This document shows positions 25,701 to 33,309 of a stretch of DNA of 38,247 bases, in pieces. Origin of the DNA: Gammaproteobacteria bacterium (lineage in GTDB: Bacteria > Pseudomonadota > Gammaproteobacteria > SZUA-152); the NCBI GenBank assembly GCA_021647705.1, contig JAKIUF010000043.1, positions 1-38,247 of the forward strand. The letters run 5' to 3'. The first letter of the stretch is position 1. Each line of letters starts with the position of its first letter. The position numbers and the translations under genes were made by a program. Below the pieces are notes generated by a model. The model was given only the letters and a program-made list of their open reading frames with translations. It ran no database searches and was not told the origin of the DNA.

Positions 25701-26649
25701 GGATGTAGCCGGCACAACCAGTGTCAATGTCGGACGTTTTTATCCCGATCATTTTATCACCAGCACCATCGATGGCAGTTTTGCCAACACCTGCACAAGT
25801 GGCACGGCATTCACCTATCTGGGTGAAGATTTTGGCTATCTGGGCAATCCCACCATCACCGCAACAGCCACCAGTGCCGTGAATATCACTACTGCCAACT
25901 ACACCGGATCCTGGGCCAAACTCACCATTGCTGGCATCAGCCTCGGCTATCCCACTGATGACAATTCGCAGTTAGACGAAAATGGCGTGCTGGCAATAGG
26001 CGTTACTGCAACAGCAGGCACACTCGCGCGTATTGACAATAATAATGGCTCACTGACTTTTACCCTAGGTGGTACCAGTGCGGATAACTTTGCCTACGAG
26101 CGCAGTGCCGGACAAATACCCCCGTTCACCAGCGACCTGACAATTTCACTGACGGCGGTAAATGATGGCGAGGCCAGCTCCAATGATACACCCCGCAATA
26201 TCAACCCCATCGGTAATCTTCAACGCTTTGGTCGTGCTTATGCCCAGGATGCATATGGCACCATGAGCCAGGTGGGTGACAGCCTGCTCATGCCTGTCAA
26301 CAGCTGGTTTTTTGATGCCAGCAGTAATTGGGCATTGAACACCGATGACTCCTGTTCCAGCTATAGTTACACCAAAACCGATACCAGCATTACTGCTACG
26401 ACAGCTCCCGCAAGCCCGGTAACGCTGACCAGTGGCACAGGTAATTTGACGCTGACACTGACCGGCACAGGTAACCCCGGTGGCAGCAGTATCATCAATA
26501 CTGTCTGGCCCGACTGGTTGCAATACGATTACGACGCTGTTGATCAACTCCTCGACAGTAATTTTTATGATGACAACCCTTCTGCCACAGCCACCTTTGG
26601 CATTTTTCGCGGCGACGACCGTTATCTATACTGGCGTGAGTCCCCTTGA
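22762..26649 (+). CDS. Giant MshQ-like adhesin (DUF6701) with LamG and tandem jelly-roll repeats
   Basis: A 1295-residue exported protein starting at GTG 22762. The signal peptide ends near LLAAPGDV (about residue 40). Two tandem repeats of about 160 residues follow (about 45-200 and 210-370). Both have DDFE near the start, LRW or TRW, RRGxDxFSEDP, a GNW motif, ALHxxFxIRF, and close with DWDYWHxDDV; they look like MAM-type jelly rolls. A LamG domain spans about 375-590 (IDFWYKSNNSW, VWVHIAVTWDLPNDVLQIYI). The remaining 700 residues match the MshQ/DUF6701 layout, rich in Thr, Gly and Asn. It probably acts at the pilus tip or surface. It sits just after the pilin terminator and ends 1 bp into mshC; in Vibrio mshQ is last in the operon. 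Confidence 0.85.
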   Translation: MLNIKTVIQKKIFTNDVRALLTSITVFLFLYFFSFSLLAAPGDVLFTDDFERATVGVDWTINNSGGGDAGIGTHTANSGSRSLYTRWQAVSVTSRSINLSTISGVELTMWVRRGSDAFSEDPEVAGVEDLIIEYFDDVGNWQLLTRYVAGNIPGQIFTPVFNLTTNALHANFQIRFRQVGGDNIDWDYWHIDDVVLTETAGLPSLSFPFCDDFESGLSNWQVFPGSGDIGTGNQTSNSASNSLYLRWGGGNIVSYDIDLSVVGAANLNFWLRRGEDSFSEDPDTGEDFIVEYFNNSGNWINLEIFPGNGTPGEIFNRRYELPADALHNAFRIRFTMADGDGVDWDYWHVDDVCVEPPPGPIAVYFLDETSWGPVNDSSGNANHGSVIGGIVPDNISPAITGSPGTCGYAEIPFNNSNNIYDAVDTGIDVDSDIGNVGSIDFWYKSNNSWDGNQGDRQLLDASTTSFGQKYFFLTLLDNSRLRFGLEDSVDGDYSFQGGNNNFNADVWVHIAVTWDLPNDVLQIYINGNLDAQQTFSTNGVLGNMDTLYLGDNRSTYQIAGMTGNSANGSIDEARVYNFVLSQAEVQADMNATHPCSSILSHFVISHNNVGINCLAESITVTARLSNGSTYTGYTGNIVLDTQSTTGTWTLNTGTALNFADAIANDGLATYTFDATDNGVAIFGLDYQSGTASIDVDVYDGTTRDDDTEGNLVFSPNGFTVTASPLAVPFLGVVDNTIPAQTAASNFPLYLAAYGVTPTDPVCGIIEAYTGAKNLKFWSTYNNPGTGTLPVTVNTVNAFADETTANAGSTQPVTFTNGQATITVDYADVGQITLAMKDDSVTADLPTGIRGTSDVFVVKPADFILSSIERSSDNFANPGTAIDENSATFMAAGDTFSVTVTAVNALGNPTPNYGQESIPESVVLTPTLVAAGAANNPAIAFTTGFDGFIAGIDTGNDFRWDEVGIITLTPSVADGDYLGSGDVAGTTSVNVGRFYPDHFITSTIDGSFANTCTSGTAFTYLGEDFGYLGNPTITATATSAVNITTANYTGSWAKLTIAGISLGYPTDDNSQLDENGVLAIGVTATAGTLARIDNNNGSLTFTLGGTSADNFAYERSAGQIPPFTSDLTISLTAVNDGEASSNDTPRNINPIGNLQRFGRAYAQDAYGTMSQVGDSLLMPVNSWFFDASSNWALNTDDSCSSYSYTKTDTSITATTAPASPVTLTSGTGNLTLTLTGTGNPGGSSIINTVWPDWLQYDYDAVDQLLDSNFYDDNPSATATFGIFRGDDRYLYWRESP

Positions 26650-27101
26650 TGAACAGAAAGCTTAACAAACGACAATCCGGTTTTACTCTAATAGAGCTGG
26701 TTATGGTGATTGTTATCATGGGCGCACTGTCAGCACTGGCCGTGAGTAAATTCAATCGAAATACTTTTGATGTCGCTGCTGCATCCGGCGAACTGGTACA
26801 AGCCATTCGTTATGCCCAAAATAAATCCATGAGCCATTCCGGGGCAAGCAATTATCAAATTGCCATCAACGGAACAGGGTACACAGTAACCCAGGCTGGC
26901 ACGGCCATTACTCATCCACTCACTGGTGCTACCAATTACACAAAAACCTGGTCCGACATCACATTGGATACCACCACTACAATTATTTTTGATGCTTACG
27001 GTAACCCGCTGGGCCTGGGTACACCGCTGACCATTACACTGAACAAAGGATCAGATAGCGATAGCGTAACCGTGGAAAATATTACCGGGTTTACGCGATG
27101 A
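26649..27101 (+). CDS. mshC: Minor pilin MshC-like
   Basis: A 150-residue type IV pilin-like protein. Leader peptide MNRKLNKRQSG is cut before FTLIELVMVIVIMGALSALA, with Glu at +5. The mature part has the GspH-like features SGELVQAIRYAQNKSMSHSG and a beta-rich tail ending NITGFTR, which match MshC (GspH/FimT family). The ATG shares one base with the stop of the MshQ-like gene (TGATG); the codon before it, TTG 26646, is less likely. It overlaps mshD by 4 bp. It probably belongs to the minor-pilin initiation complex. Confidence 0.86.
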   Translation: MNRKLNKRQSGFTLIELVMVIVIMGALSALAVSKFNRNTFDVAAASGELVQAIRYAQNKSMSHSGASNYQIAINGTGYTVTQAGTAITHPLTGATNYTKTWSDITLDTTTTIIFDAYGNPLGLGTPLTITLNKGSDSDSVTVENITGFTR

Positions 27102-27625
27102 ACAAACAGCACCCACAAGCAGGTTTCACCCTGGTAGAAACCGTCATCGTTATTGTATTGGTCGGCGTGATGATGGCGGGCATGACCTCACTGTTTATGA
27201 ACAACGTCAGCAACAGTCATCGGCCATATCTTCGGCAAAAAGCACTGGCCGTCACCAACGCCTTTATGGATGAAATTCTACGCAAACAGTGGAACGAAGC
27301 AACACCGCTCGGTGGTGGTTGTGTCAATACCGCCAGTGGCTCCTGTGTTACAGGGCCAGCCGTCATCGCCATTGGCACAGATGGCGAGTCGCGTGCCACT
27401 TACGATGACATTGATGATTATCACGGACTTAGCCAAAGCCCGCCGCAGGATTCATCGGGCACAGATATGCCGGGTTATACCGGTTACACCGTGAATGTCA
27501 GTGTGGTTCAGCCCGGCGCAAACTGGAATGTTGTACCTGCCGCAGACGTTCGCCTGATTACTGTCAGCGTAACGTCTTCCAGCAACGAAACCCTTTCTGT
27601 TTCAGCTTACCGGGTCAATTTCTAA
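27098..27625 (+). CDS. mshD: Minor pilin MshD-like
   Basis: A 175-residue minor pilin with leader MNKQHPQAG and mature start FTLVETVIVIVLVGVMMAGM (Glu at +5). The periplasmic part includes LRQKALAVTNAFMDEILRKQ, a GspI/MshD-like motif, and a Cys pair (GGGCVNTASGSCV). Its start overlaps mshC (ATGA) and its stop shares one base with the mshO start (TAATG), so mshC, mshD and mshO are translationally coupled. The order C-D-O-P is conserved with Vibrio and Shewanella MSHA loci. Confidence 0.86.
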   Translation: MNKQHPQAGFTLVETVIVIVLVGVMMAGMTSLFMNNVSNSHRPYLRQKALAVTNAFMDEILRKQWNEATPLGGGCVNTASGSCVTGPAVIAIGTDGESRATYDDIDDYHGLSQSPPQDSSGTDMPGYTGYTVNVSVVQPGANWNVVPAADVRLITVSVTSSSNETLSVSAYRVNF

Positions 27626-28470
27626 TGTCGCCCCGGAAAACCAAACAAACGGGTTTTACACTCATCGAAATGATCACCGTGATTGTATTGCTGGGCATTA
27701 TTGCCGGAATACTTACACCGTTTATCGCCAAAACCATGCAAGCTTATACCCACAGCAAGGCACGAGCAGAACTGGTGGCCAAAGGACGCCTGGCACTGGA
27801 ACGGTTAACACGCGAAGTCCATCAGGCAATACCCAACAGCCTGTCCGTACTTTCCGGCGGCTCGGGAATTGAATTTGCGCGCAGCCGCGCCGGAGGGCGC
27901 TATGTAGAACGTTTTGATAATTTTGGTACAGAGTTCTCGCGCATCAATCTTCGTTTTCGCAAGAACGCCAACCTCACCAGTCTTTACATCGTCGGCACCG
28001 GTTTAAATTATGTAGCAGGTGATGTGCTGGTGATTGCCAATACCTCACCTGCGGATTTACAGGCCGGTAATACGGCAACACCCCTATCCGCTATCACAGC
28101 AACAACAGCAATAGGCCCAGGAAATGATGGCACGACCAATGGTCGGATTCTGAGTTTTACCGGGCAACAATTCACAACCGAGTCTCCAGGCAAACATTTT
28201 TCCATCGCGGATCAAACCATTGAAGTGGGCCTGAGCGGCAGTAACCTGCGCTGGTTCACTGCCACGGGCCTGACAAACTATGACGGAGCCGTGGACTGGA
28301 GCAGTAGCGACCCTTCGTTAATAGACAGTGTTTCTGCCATGGCATTTGTTTATACCCCAGGCACACCACAATCCACCGGTGTATTACGTGTAGACCTGCA
28401 AATTACCGATGCTACTACCGGCGAAACCATCCGGCTTTATCGTGAAATCCATGTAAGGAATACACCATGA
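27625..28470 (+). CDS. mshO: Minor pilin MshO-like
   Basis: A 281-residue pseudopilin of the GspJ/MshO type. Leader MSPRKTKQTG precedes FTLIEMITVIVLLGIIAGIL, with Glu at +5. The family motif RAELVAKGRLALERLTREVH (about residues 50-70) is followed by a long beta-rich domain with IEFARSRAGGRYVERFDNFG and LRVDLQITDATTGETIRLYR. The length fits MshO, the largest of the minor pilins. The start overlaps the end of mshD and the stop overlaps mshP (ATGA). Confidence 0.88.
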   Translation: MSPRKTKQTGFTLIEMITVIVLLGIIAGILTPFIAKTMQAYTHSKARAELVAKGRLALERLTREVHQAIPNSLSVLSGGSGIEFARSRAGGRYVERFDNFGTEFSRINLRFRKNANLTSLYIVGTGLNYVAGDVLVIANTSPADLQAGNTATPLSAITATTAIGPGNDGTTNGRILSFTGQQFTTESPGKHFSIADQTIEVGLSGSNLRWFTATGLTNYDGAVDWSSSDPSLIDSVSAMAFVYTPGTPQSTGVLRVDLQITDATTGETIRLYREIHVRNTP

Positions 28471-28913
28471 TGACAAAGATAAAGCCGACTGTTTTCCTGC
28501 CGCTAATCAATAAAGGACTCATAAATACAGAACATCCGGCCCGGCAACGCGGGGCAGCATTGATTGCCACCATTTTTGTGATTACTGCGCTGGCGGCATT
28601 GGGTGCTTTAATGACGCAAATGCTGGTACTAGGCTCGGAAGAAACCATTGATGAATGGTATTCATCACAAGCACTGTATGCCGCAGAAAGCGGCGTCGAT
28701 TGGGCAATATGGGATTTAACCGTTAATAGCGGTACCGGCGTAAGTACCAATAACACCATACTCAATGACCAAGTATGGGTGAGCACCACCGTAAACACAC
28801 TGACCATTAACGGCAGCAATAATGTGTACACCATTACCAGCACAGGTACAGCAGGTGGTACGTCCGGCAACCCGCGCACCCAACGACAAATCGTCGTCCA
28901 CTATATGCCTTGA
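28467..28913 (+). CDS. mshP: MSHA biogenesis protein MshP-like
   Basis: A 148-residue PilX/GspK-like protein. A polar N-terminus of about 25 residues leads to RGAALIATIFVITALAALGA, a transmembrane helix with no prepilin Gly-Phe cleavage motif. SSQALYAAESGVDWAIWDL follows, the characteristic AxYAAxSGxxWA pattern of MshP. The short C-terminal domain is rich in Thr, Asn and Gly. It overlaps mshO by 4 bp. It is expected to complete the minor-pilin complex. In most MSHA loci mshQ comes next; here mshI follows. Confidence 0.86.
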   Translation: MMTKIKPTVFLPLINKGLINTEHPARQRGAALIATIFVITALAALGALMTQMLVLGSEETIDEWYSSQALYAAESGVDWAIWDLTVNSGTGVSTNNTILNDQVWVSTTVNTLTINGSNNVYTITSTGTAGGTSGNPRTQRQIVVHYMP

Positions 28914-28972
28914 TGATGGGTGCTGCATTTCGGCCACACTTTTTCTACACAACGGAGACGGAGCCTACTTCC

Positions 28973-29941
28973 ATGTTTTCACTATTCGGAAAAAATAAGA
29001 AACAGTCCATTGCCGCAATCGTACCGGGTGAAATGGGCATTGCCATCGCAACACTGAACCCCGGCAAAGAAAAACCCTGTTTAAAAATCTGTGACTTTTC
29101 GCTTTGGGACGAGGGCCGTGATCATGGAAAACAATTGCTGCAAAAAGCCAAAGAATTTTCACTGACAAAACATGCCTGTACCACCGTCATGGGACTAGGC
29201 GAATATAGCGTATTAAGTGTCGATGCACCGGACGTACCCCCCAACGAATTACGTGCTGCGGTACGTTGGCAAGTCAAAGACCTGATTGATTTTCATATCG
29301 ATGATGCAGTGATTGATGTATTTGATGCACCCGGTAATAGTGCGCATAGCCAGCAAAATAAACTGTACGTGGTCGCTTCACGCACATCCACAGTACGCAC
29401 ACATGTCGATCAGTTACAGGATGCTGATGTCAATCTCACCACCATTGATATTCCTGAACTGGTATTGCGCAATATTATTTCCTCTTTACCGGAAAACGAA
29501 GCAGGTGTTGCCATGATCTACCTTACCCGTGAACGGGGTCTGATCGTGGTAGCACGTCAATCCACATTGTATTTTGCCCGGACACTGGATCTCGGTTATG
29601 AATACCTGACCCAAAATATCAATGATGGTGATAGCTTGAACACTGAAGGCAATGTTGTAAACAATGCCGAGTTTGATCGACTGGTGCTGGAGATACAACG
29701 TTCACTGGATTATTACGACCGTTATTTTTCTCAGCCACCCGTGGCAGGGCTGGTGCTGGCACCCACTGAAGTACCAATCTCCGGCCTGAGTGAATATTTG
29801 AATGACGCTTTAGGTCTGTCTGTCCGGCATCTGGATATCAATGAAATTGTGGACTGCGATACGCCTCTTTCGGAATCTCAACAAGCGCATTGTTTATCGG
29901 CAATTGGAGCGGTGTTGCGCCAGGAGCCGATTGCTCTTTAG
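28973..29941 (+). CDS. mshI: MSHA biogenesis protein MshI (PilM-like)
   Basis: A 322-residue cytoplasmic actin-like protein of the PilM/MshI family. It begins MFSLFGKNKKQSIAAIVPGE and contains YSVLSVDAPDVPPNELRAAV, RWQVKDLIDFHIDDAVIDVF, the ATPase-like strands GVAMIYLTRERGLIVVARQ and LVLEIQRSLDYYDRYFSQPP. I start at ATG 28973, ten bases after GGAG, rather than at an in-frame ATG at 28910 that would overlap mshP and add 21 unrelated residues. The PilN-like protein at 13606 should bind it. Usually these two are adjacent at the head of the operon; here mshI lies at the far end, 59 bp after mshP. Confidence 0.88.
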   Translation: MFSLFGKNKKQSIAAIVPGEMGIAIATLNPGKEKPCLKICDFSLWDEGRDHGKQLLQKAKEFSLTKHACTTVMGLGEYSVLSVDAPDVPPNELRAAVRWQVKDLIDFHIDDAVIDVFDAPGNSAHSQQNKLYVVASRTSTVRTHVDQLQDADVNLTTIDIPELVLRNIISSLPENEAGVAMIYLTRERGLIVVARQSTLYFARTLDLGYEYLTQNINDGDSLNTEGNVVNNAEFDRLVLEIQRSLDYYDRYFSQPPVAGLVLAPTEVPISGLSEYLNDALGLSVRHLDINEIVDCDTPLSESQQAHCLSAIGAVLRQEPIAL

Positions 29942-30162
29942 TTCTGAATACCCCCTGGATGCTGACAACCCATCAAGAGGTTTTCCAACAGCACAGTGTC
30001 GTCCTCATTGCCATACTCCTTTTTCTGGATATATTTTCCTCGGATTGTGACAACGATCACAACTTGTCAGCTTTAACTTCCAGTCCGCTCCCCTCATGCC
30101 GCTAGAAAAATGAAAGCACTGATTTTCAATCGCACAGACATATATACAGGCGTGGGAAAAAT

Positions 30163-30528
30163 ATGAAAAAACAGTTACACGGATTTACATTTATCGAATT
30201 ACTGACGGGCATGGCATTGATCGGTGTTATTGCTGTTATGGCGGTACCCCGTTACATCGATGCTGCACAACAGGCAAAAGACGATACACTGTGGGCACAC
30301 AGTATCGCGGTTAAAAATGCGCACGATGCTGTCACAAACCGCAACGAGCAACCCACCGTTGTAAACCTGACAGCTGAAATGTCCGCTGCCACTGCGGCTG
30401 CCAACGGCGTGCGGATACCGATATCAGGTGTAATGTATATTGTCCCAACGTATTCCAACGCCTTGTGTACAAAACCGACCAAAAGTGTAACTGACCCTGT
30501 ACGCTGTGTGGGGGCAATTGCGGGTTAA
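30163..30528 (+). CDS. Additional small type IV pilin
   Basis: A 121-residue prepilin. Leader MKKQLHG is cut before FTFIELLTGMALIGVIAVMA, with Glu at +5. The mature domain is short (about 114 residues), has PRYIDAAQQAKDDTLWAHSI after the hydrophobic helix, and ends in a Cys-bounded loop (CTKPTKSVTDPVRC). It is separated from mshI by a 221-bp gap in which I see no clear promoter, and it may have its own transcript. It could be an MshB-type minor pilin displaced from its usual place before mshA, or a second major-type subunit. Its sequence after the first 30 residues is unlike the pilin at 22221. Confidence 0.85.
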   Translation: MKKQLHGFTFIELLTGMALIGVIAVMAVPRYIDAAQQAKDDTLWAHSIAVKNAHDAVTNRNEQPTVVNLTAEMSAATAAANGVRIPISGVMYIVPTYSNALCTKPTKSVTDPVRCVGAIAG

Positions 30529-30546
30529 GCCTGGAAGCTCCACATT

Positions 30547-30624
30547 TCACACTATACTTGCCGCAGATTCTTCCATTTCCAGCTTTCTGATCTTCCGGAC
30601 CAACAGATTACATCCCCAGCTCAG
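30547..30624 (-). pseudogene. Relic of a glnG (ntrC) 3' end
   Basis: About 78 bp on the minus strand align without gaps to the last 26 codons of the intact glnG at 34477; I count about 75% identity over 30541-30620 against 34471-34550. The stop codon is in the same place, the frame is open, and the translation ends KIRKLEMEESAASIV where glnG has [15 protein letters not shown]. It covers the recognition helix end of the Fis-type DNA-binding domain (LSWGCN against LGWGRN). Similarity stops abruptly beyond 30624. Several differences are synonymous, so this looks like a piece of a diverged glnG homologue rather than a recent copy. Confidence 0.72.
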
Positions 30625-30971
30625 CGGTACAAACGGGCTTCCTGATTGTCACAAAATAGCAAGAGGGAACGTTGCCCATGTCATTAAGTGAAGGAAGCCT
30701 CCTGCTTGGATGACACTGCTAACACCCCATTATTGTATTTATTTTTCTCGATACTTCCAATGATTCCGCTCCCCATATAAATTAGGCGCTGAAATAATTA
30801 AGAACAGTACAAATACTAACCAGGACAAGGCGTTGTTTTTAATAATCTCATACAGGGCTTACAATAAACGTATTCACAAAATCACTGGTTAAGCCTGGTC
30901 ACCTCGGGTGTATAGTAGCTGACTTCTTTTTCATGGGCGCTAAAACAAACCATACAAGTGGGTTACAAACA
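30625..30971. other. Gene-free spacer
   Basis: About 350 bp between the glnG relic and the helicase gene. I see no gene, repeat or clear terminator. The stretch is AT-rich toward 30750-30880. Any promoter of the helicase gene should lie here but none is convincing. Confidence 0.35.
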
Positions 30972-32852
30972 ATGGCAGAAATCATCCCTCCCCTGAACCG
31001 ACAGACTCTCGGACGTATGACGTCCGGAGAAAAGCGCGTGGCAAGGCGTCTACAGGCGCTGCTGGAAAACGATTATCTGGTCTGGTTCGACATCCCGGTA
31101 GGAAAAAAGCGTCGCTATCCCGACTTTATCATCCTGCACCCGTCACGGGGATTGCTGTTTCTGGAAGTGAAAGACTGGAAGCCGGAAACATTAAAAACGA
31201 TCAGCAAATCTGATGTAACCCTACTGACAAATACCGGTTTGGTTACCCGACCACACCCACTGGAACAGGCTCGTCAATACACTTATAACGTCGTTGGAGC
31301 ATTATCATGCGACCCCAAACTCTGTCAGGCCACCGGAGCCTATAAAGGCAACCTGTCCATACCTTATGGTTGGGGTGTGGTGTTTACCAATATTACCCGA
31401 AAGCAGATTGAGAAGGCGATTCCCGATGACCAGCGTGAAGGATTGTTGCCGGATCACTTAATGATCTATAAAAATGAGATCACCGAAAACACTGATGCCG
31501 AAAAATTTCAGGAACAGTTATGGGAAATGTTCCACTATCGATTTGGGAGCACCCTCACCCTGCCACAAATTGATCGCATTCGTTGGCACCTGTTTCCCGA
31601 AATTCGCATTGATGACTGTAGCCAGATCGATATTTTTTCCGCTGAAGACGCAGAGACACAACAACTTGAAAAAACCCTGCCGGATATCATTAAAATCATG
31701 GACATTCAGCAAGAGCAATTGGCGCGCAGTCTGGGCGAAGGACACCGGGTCATTCACGGAGTTGCCGGTTCCGGCAAAACCCTGATCCTGGGTTATCGCT
31801 GTCTGCATCTGGCACAAGTGATGAGCAAACCGATTCTGGTGCTCTGCTTTAACATCACCCTTGCCGCCAAACTACGGACTTTTATCACCGACAAAGGCAT
31901 CGGTGGACAGGTACAGGTTTACCATTTCCACGACTGGTGCGGCCAACAACTCAAAAGTTACCATGTGGAGCTACTGGAATCCGACAAACCCTTCTGGGAA
32001 CGTCAGGTGGAGAGTGTGATTGCCGCAGTGGACAAGGGACACATACCCAGAGCGCAATATGGTGCCCTGCTGATTGATGAAGGTCATGATTTTGAAGCGG
32101 AGTGGCTGAAGCTTATAGTACAAATGATCGATCCTGAAACCAATGCCCTGCTATTGCTCTACGATGATGCCCAATCAATTTATCACAAACACACCGGCCT
32201 TGGTTTCAGCCTCTCCAGCGTTGGCATCCAGGGAAAAGGGCGCACGACTATTTTGCGGCTTAATTATCGCAATACGCGTGAAATCCTCCACTTTGCCTAT
32301 ACTTTTGCCAGCCACTATCTCCATCCAAAAAGTGCAGATGACGATCACATCCCTTTGATCGAACCGGAAGCCGCAGGTAACAGTGGACCAGCACCGGTCG
32401 TCCACCAAAGCAACAGTCTTCAGGAAGAGATTACCTACGCATCTCGGTGCTTAACAAAATGGCATCAGCAAGGTATATCCTGGGGCGATATGGCAGTGGT
32501 ATATGCTGAAGGACGCCAAGGTCGCAAAATGGCAGCGCAACTCGAAATTGCTGATATTCCTCATACCTGGCTGGGTAGCAAGCAGTATAAGAGCACTTAC
32601 AACCCGAGCAATAAGCAGGTTACCGTGCTGACTATTCACAGCAGCAAAGGGTTGGAATTTTCCCGCGTTATCATGCTCGGAATTGGCCAACTAAATGATG
32701 ATGAGACACAACAAGCACGAAACGTCCGCCTGCTTTATGTCGGTATGACACGGGCACAGAAATGTCTGTTAATCACGACGTCGGCAAAGAATGCCTTTAG
32801 TCGCAAGTTACTGGAAGTGTCGGAGGCTCATACCACAAATGAAAGGAAATAG
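30972..32852 (+). CDS. NERD-domain SF1 (UvrD-like) helicase
   Basis: A 626-residue cytoplasmic protein. The N-terminal NERD nuclease-like domain (about 1-200) has Asp51 in YPDFIIL and E65-x-K67 in LFLEVKDWK, the D...ExK arrangement of restriction-type nucleases. The C-terminal superfamily I helicase has Walker A GVAGSGKT (about 263-270), motif II LLIDEGHDFE (about 365), motif III LLYDDAQSIY, motif IV RLNYRNTREI, motif V VLTIHSSKGLEF and motif VI RLLYVGMTRAQ. All motifs appear intact. I start at ATG 30972 because MAEIIPPL is typical for this family; an ATG at 30933 adds 13 residues. It is a lone gene inside the segment between the glnG relic and glnG. Roles in DNA repair or anti-phage defence are both possible. 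Confidence 0.88.
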   Translation: MAEIIPPLNRQTLGRMTSGEKRVARRLQALLENDYLVWFDIPVGKKRRYPDFIILHPSRGLLFLEVKDWKPETLKTISKSDVTLLTNTGLVTRPHPLEQARQYTYNVVGALSCDPKLCQATGAYKGNLSIPYGWGVVFTNITRKQIEKAIPDDQREGLLPDHLMIYKNEITENTDAEKFQEQLWEMFHYRFGSTLTLPQIDRIRWHLFPEIRIDDCSQIDIFSAEDAETQQLEKTLPDIIKIMDIQQEQLARSLGEGHRVIHGVAGSGKTLILGYRCLHLAQVMSKPILVLCFNITLAAKLRTFITDKGIGGQVQVYHFHDWCGQQLKSYHVELLESDKPFWERQVESVIAAVDKGHIPRAQYGALLIDEGHDFEAEWLKLIVQMIDPETNALLLLYDDAQSIYHKHTGLGFSLSSVGIQGKGRTTILRLNYRNTREILHFAYTFASHYLHPKSADDDHIPLIEPEAAGNSGPAPVVHQSNSLQEEITYASRCLTKWHQQGISWGDMAVVYAEGRQGRKMAAQLEIADIPHTWLGSKQYKSTYNPSNKQVTVLTIHSSKGLEFSRVIMLGIGQLNDDETQQARNVRLLYVGMTRAQKCLLITTSAKNAFSRKLLEVSEAHTTNERK

Positions 32853-32879
32853 GGTTTTCGTATAAACATTATTATCAAT

Positions 32880-32903
32880 TGTTACAATGCGAGAACTGGC
32901 CCC
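32880..32903. repeat. Left inverted repeat of orphan block
   Basis: A 24-bp sequence (TGTTACAATGCGAGAACTGG then CCCC) is the inverted partner of 34333-34356, with 21 of 24 positions matching. It lies just after the helicase gene. Similar ends accompany REP-type mobile units, but this origin is inferred. Confidence 0.6.
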
Positions 32904-32985
32904 TTTAGCTTACTCTCATAGATTCTCTAGTCACCTAACGTCACCAATAACTCGCCATTTTAAGCGTGGCTTGTTTGTTAGCATT

Positions 32986-33300
32986 TTACAATGAGTCAAT
33001 TCCTAGCCCTAGTATATATAAGCCGGTAATTACTATGTAAAGGAATGAGCCTATTATAAAATTAACAACCAAATGAATTATTTTAAGATAAGTGTTTTTT
33101 AAATATTTAACACCAGAGGTTATGAAATATCCTGCAATTATTGCTGCTATTATGTGTACCAAGAACCAGATTGTCTCCGGAATTCCAGAATAGCGGAAGT
33201 CATCGCTGGATATCCTGAGAAGGTAGTCAACTCCTAATTCTAAGAAGAGAATTCCAAGAAAAAATCCCCAGGCATATATAATGCTTGATTTATAGTTCAT
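32986..33300 (-). CDS. Small three-TM membrane protein, orphan
   Basis: A 104-residue very hydrophobic protein with three predicted transmembrane helices (about 8-28, 43-65 and 75-98: IIYAWGFFLGILFLELGVDY, IWFLVHIIAAIIAGYFITSG, LKIIHLVVNFIIGSFLYIVI). I do not recognise a family. The coding sequence is markedly AT-rich compared with the pilus and gln genes. It starts 9 bp after the stop of the gene at 33310-33870, so the two are almost certainly co-transcribed. A soluble protein followed by a small membrane protein inside a repeat-framed block is reminiscent of a toxin-immunity pair, but nothing in the sequence proves it. Confidence 0.65.
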   Translation of the reverse strand: MNYKSSIIYAWGFFLGILFLELGVDYLLRISSDDFRYSGIPETIWFLVHIIAAIIAGYFITSGVKYLKNTYLKIIHLVVNFIIGSFLYIVITGLYILGLGIDSL

Positions 33301-33309
33301 TGAATTAGC

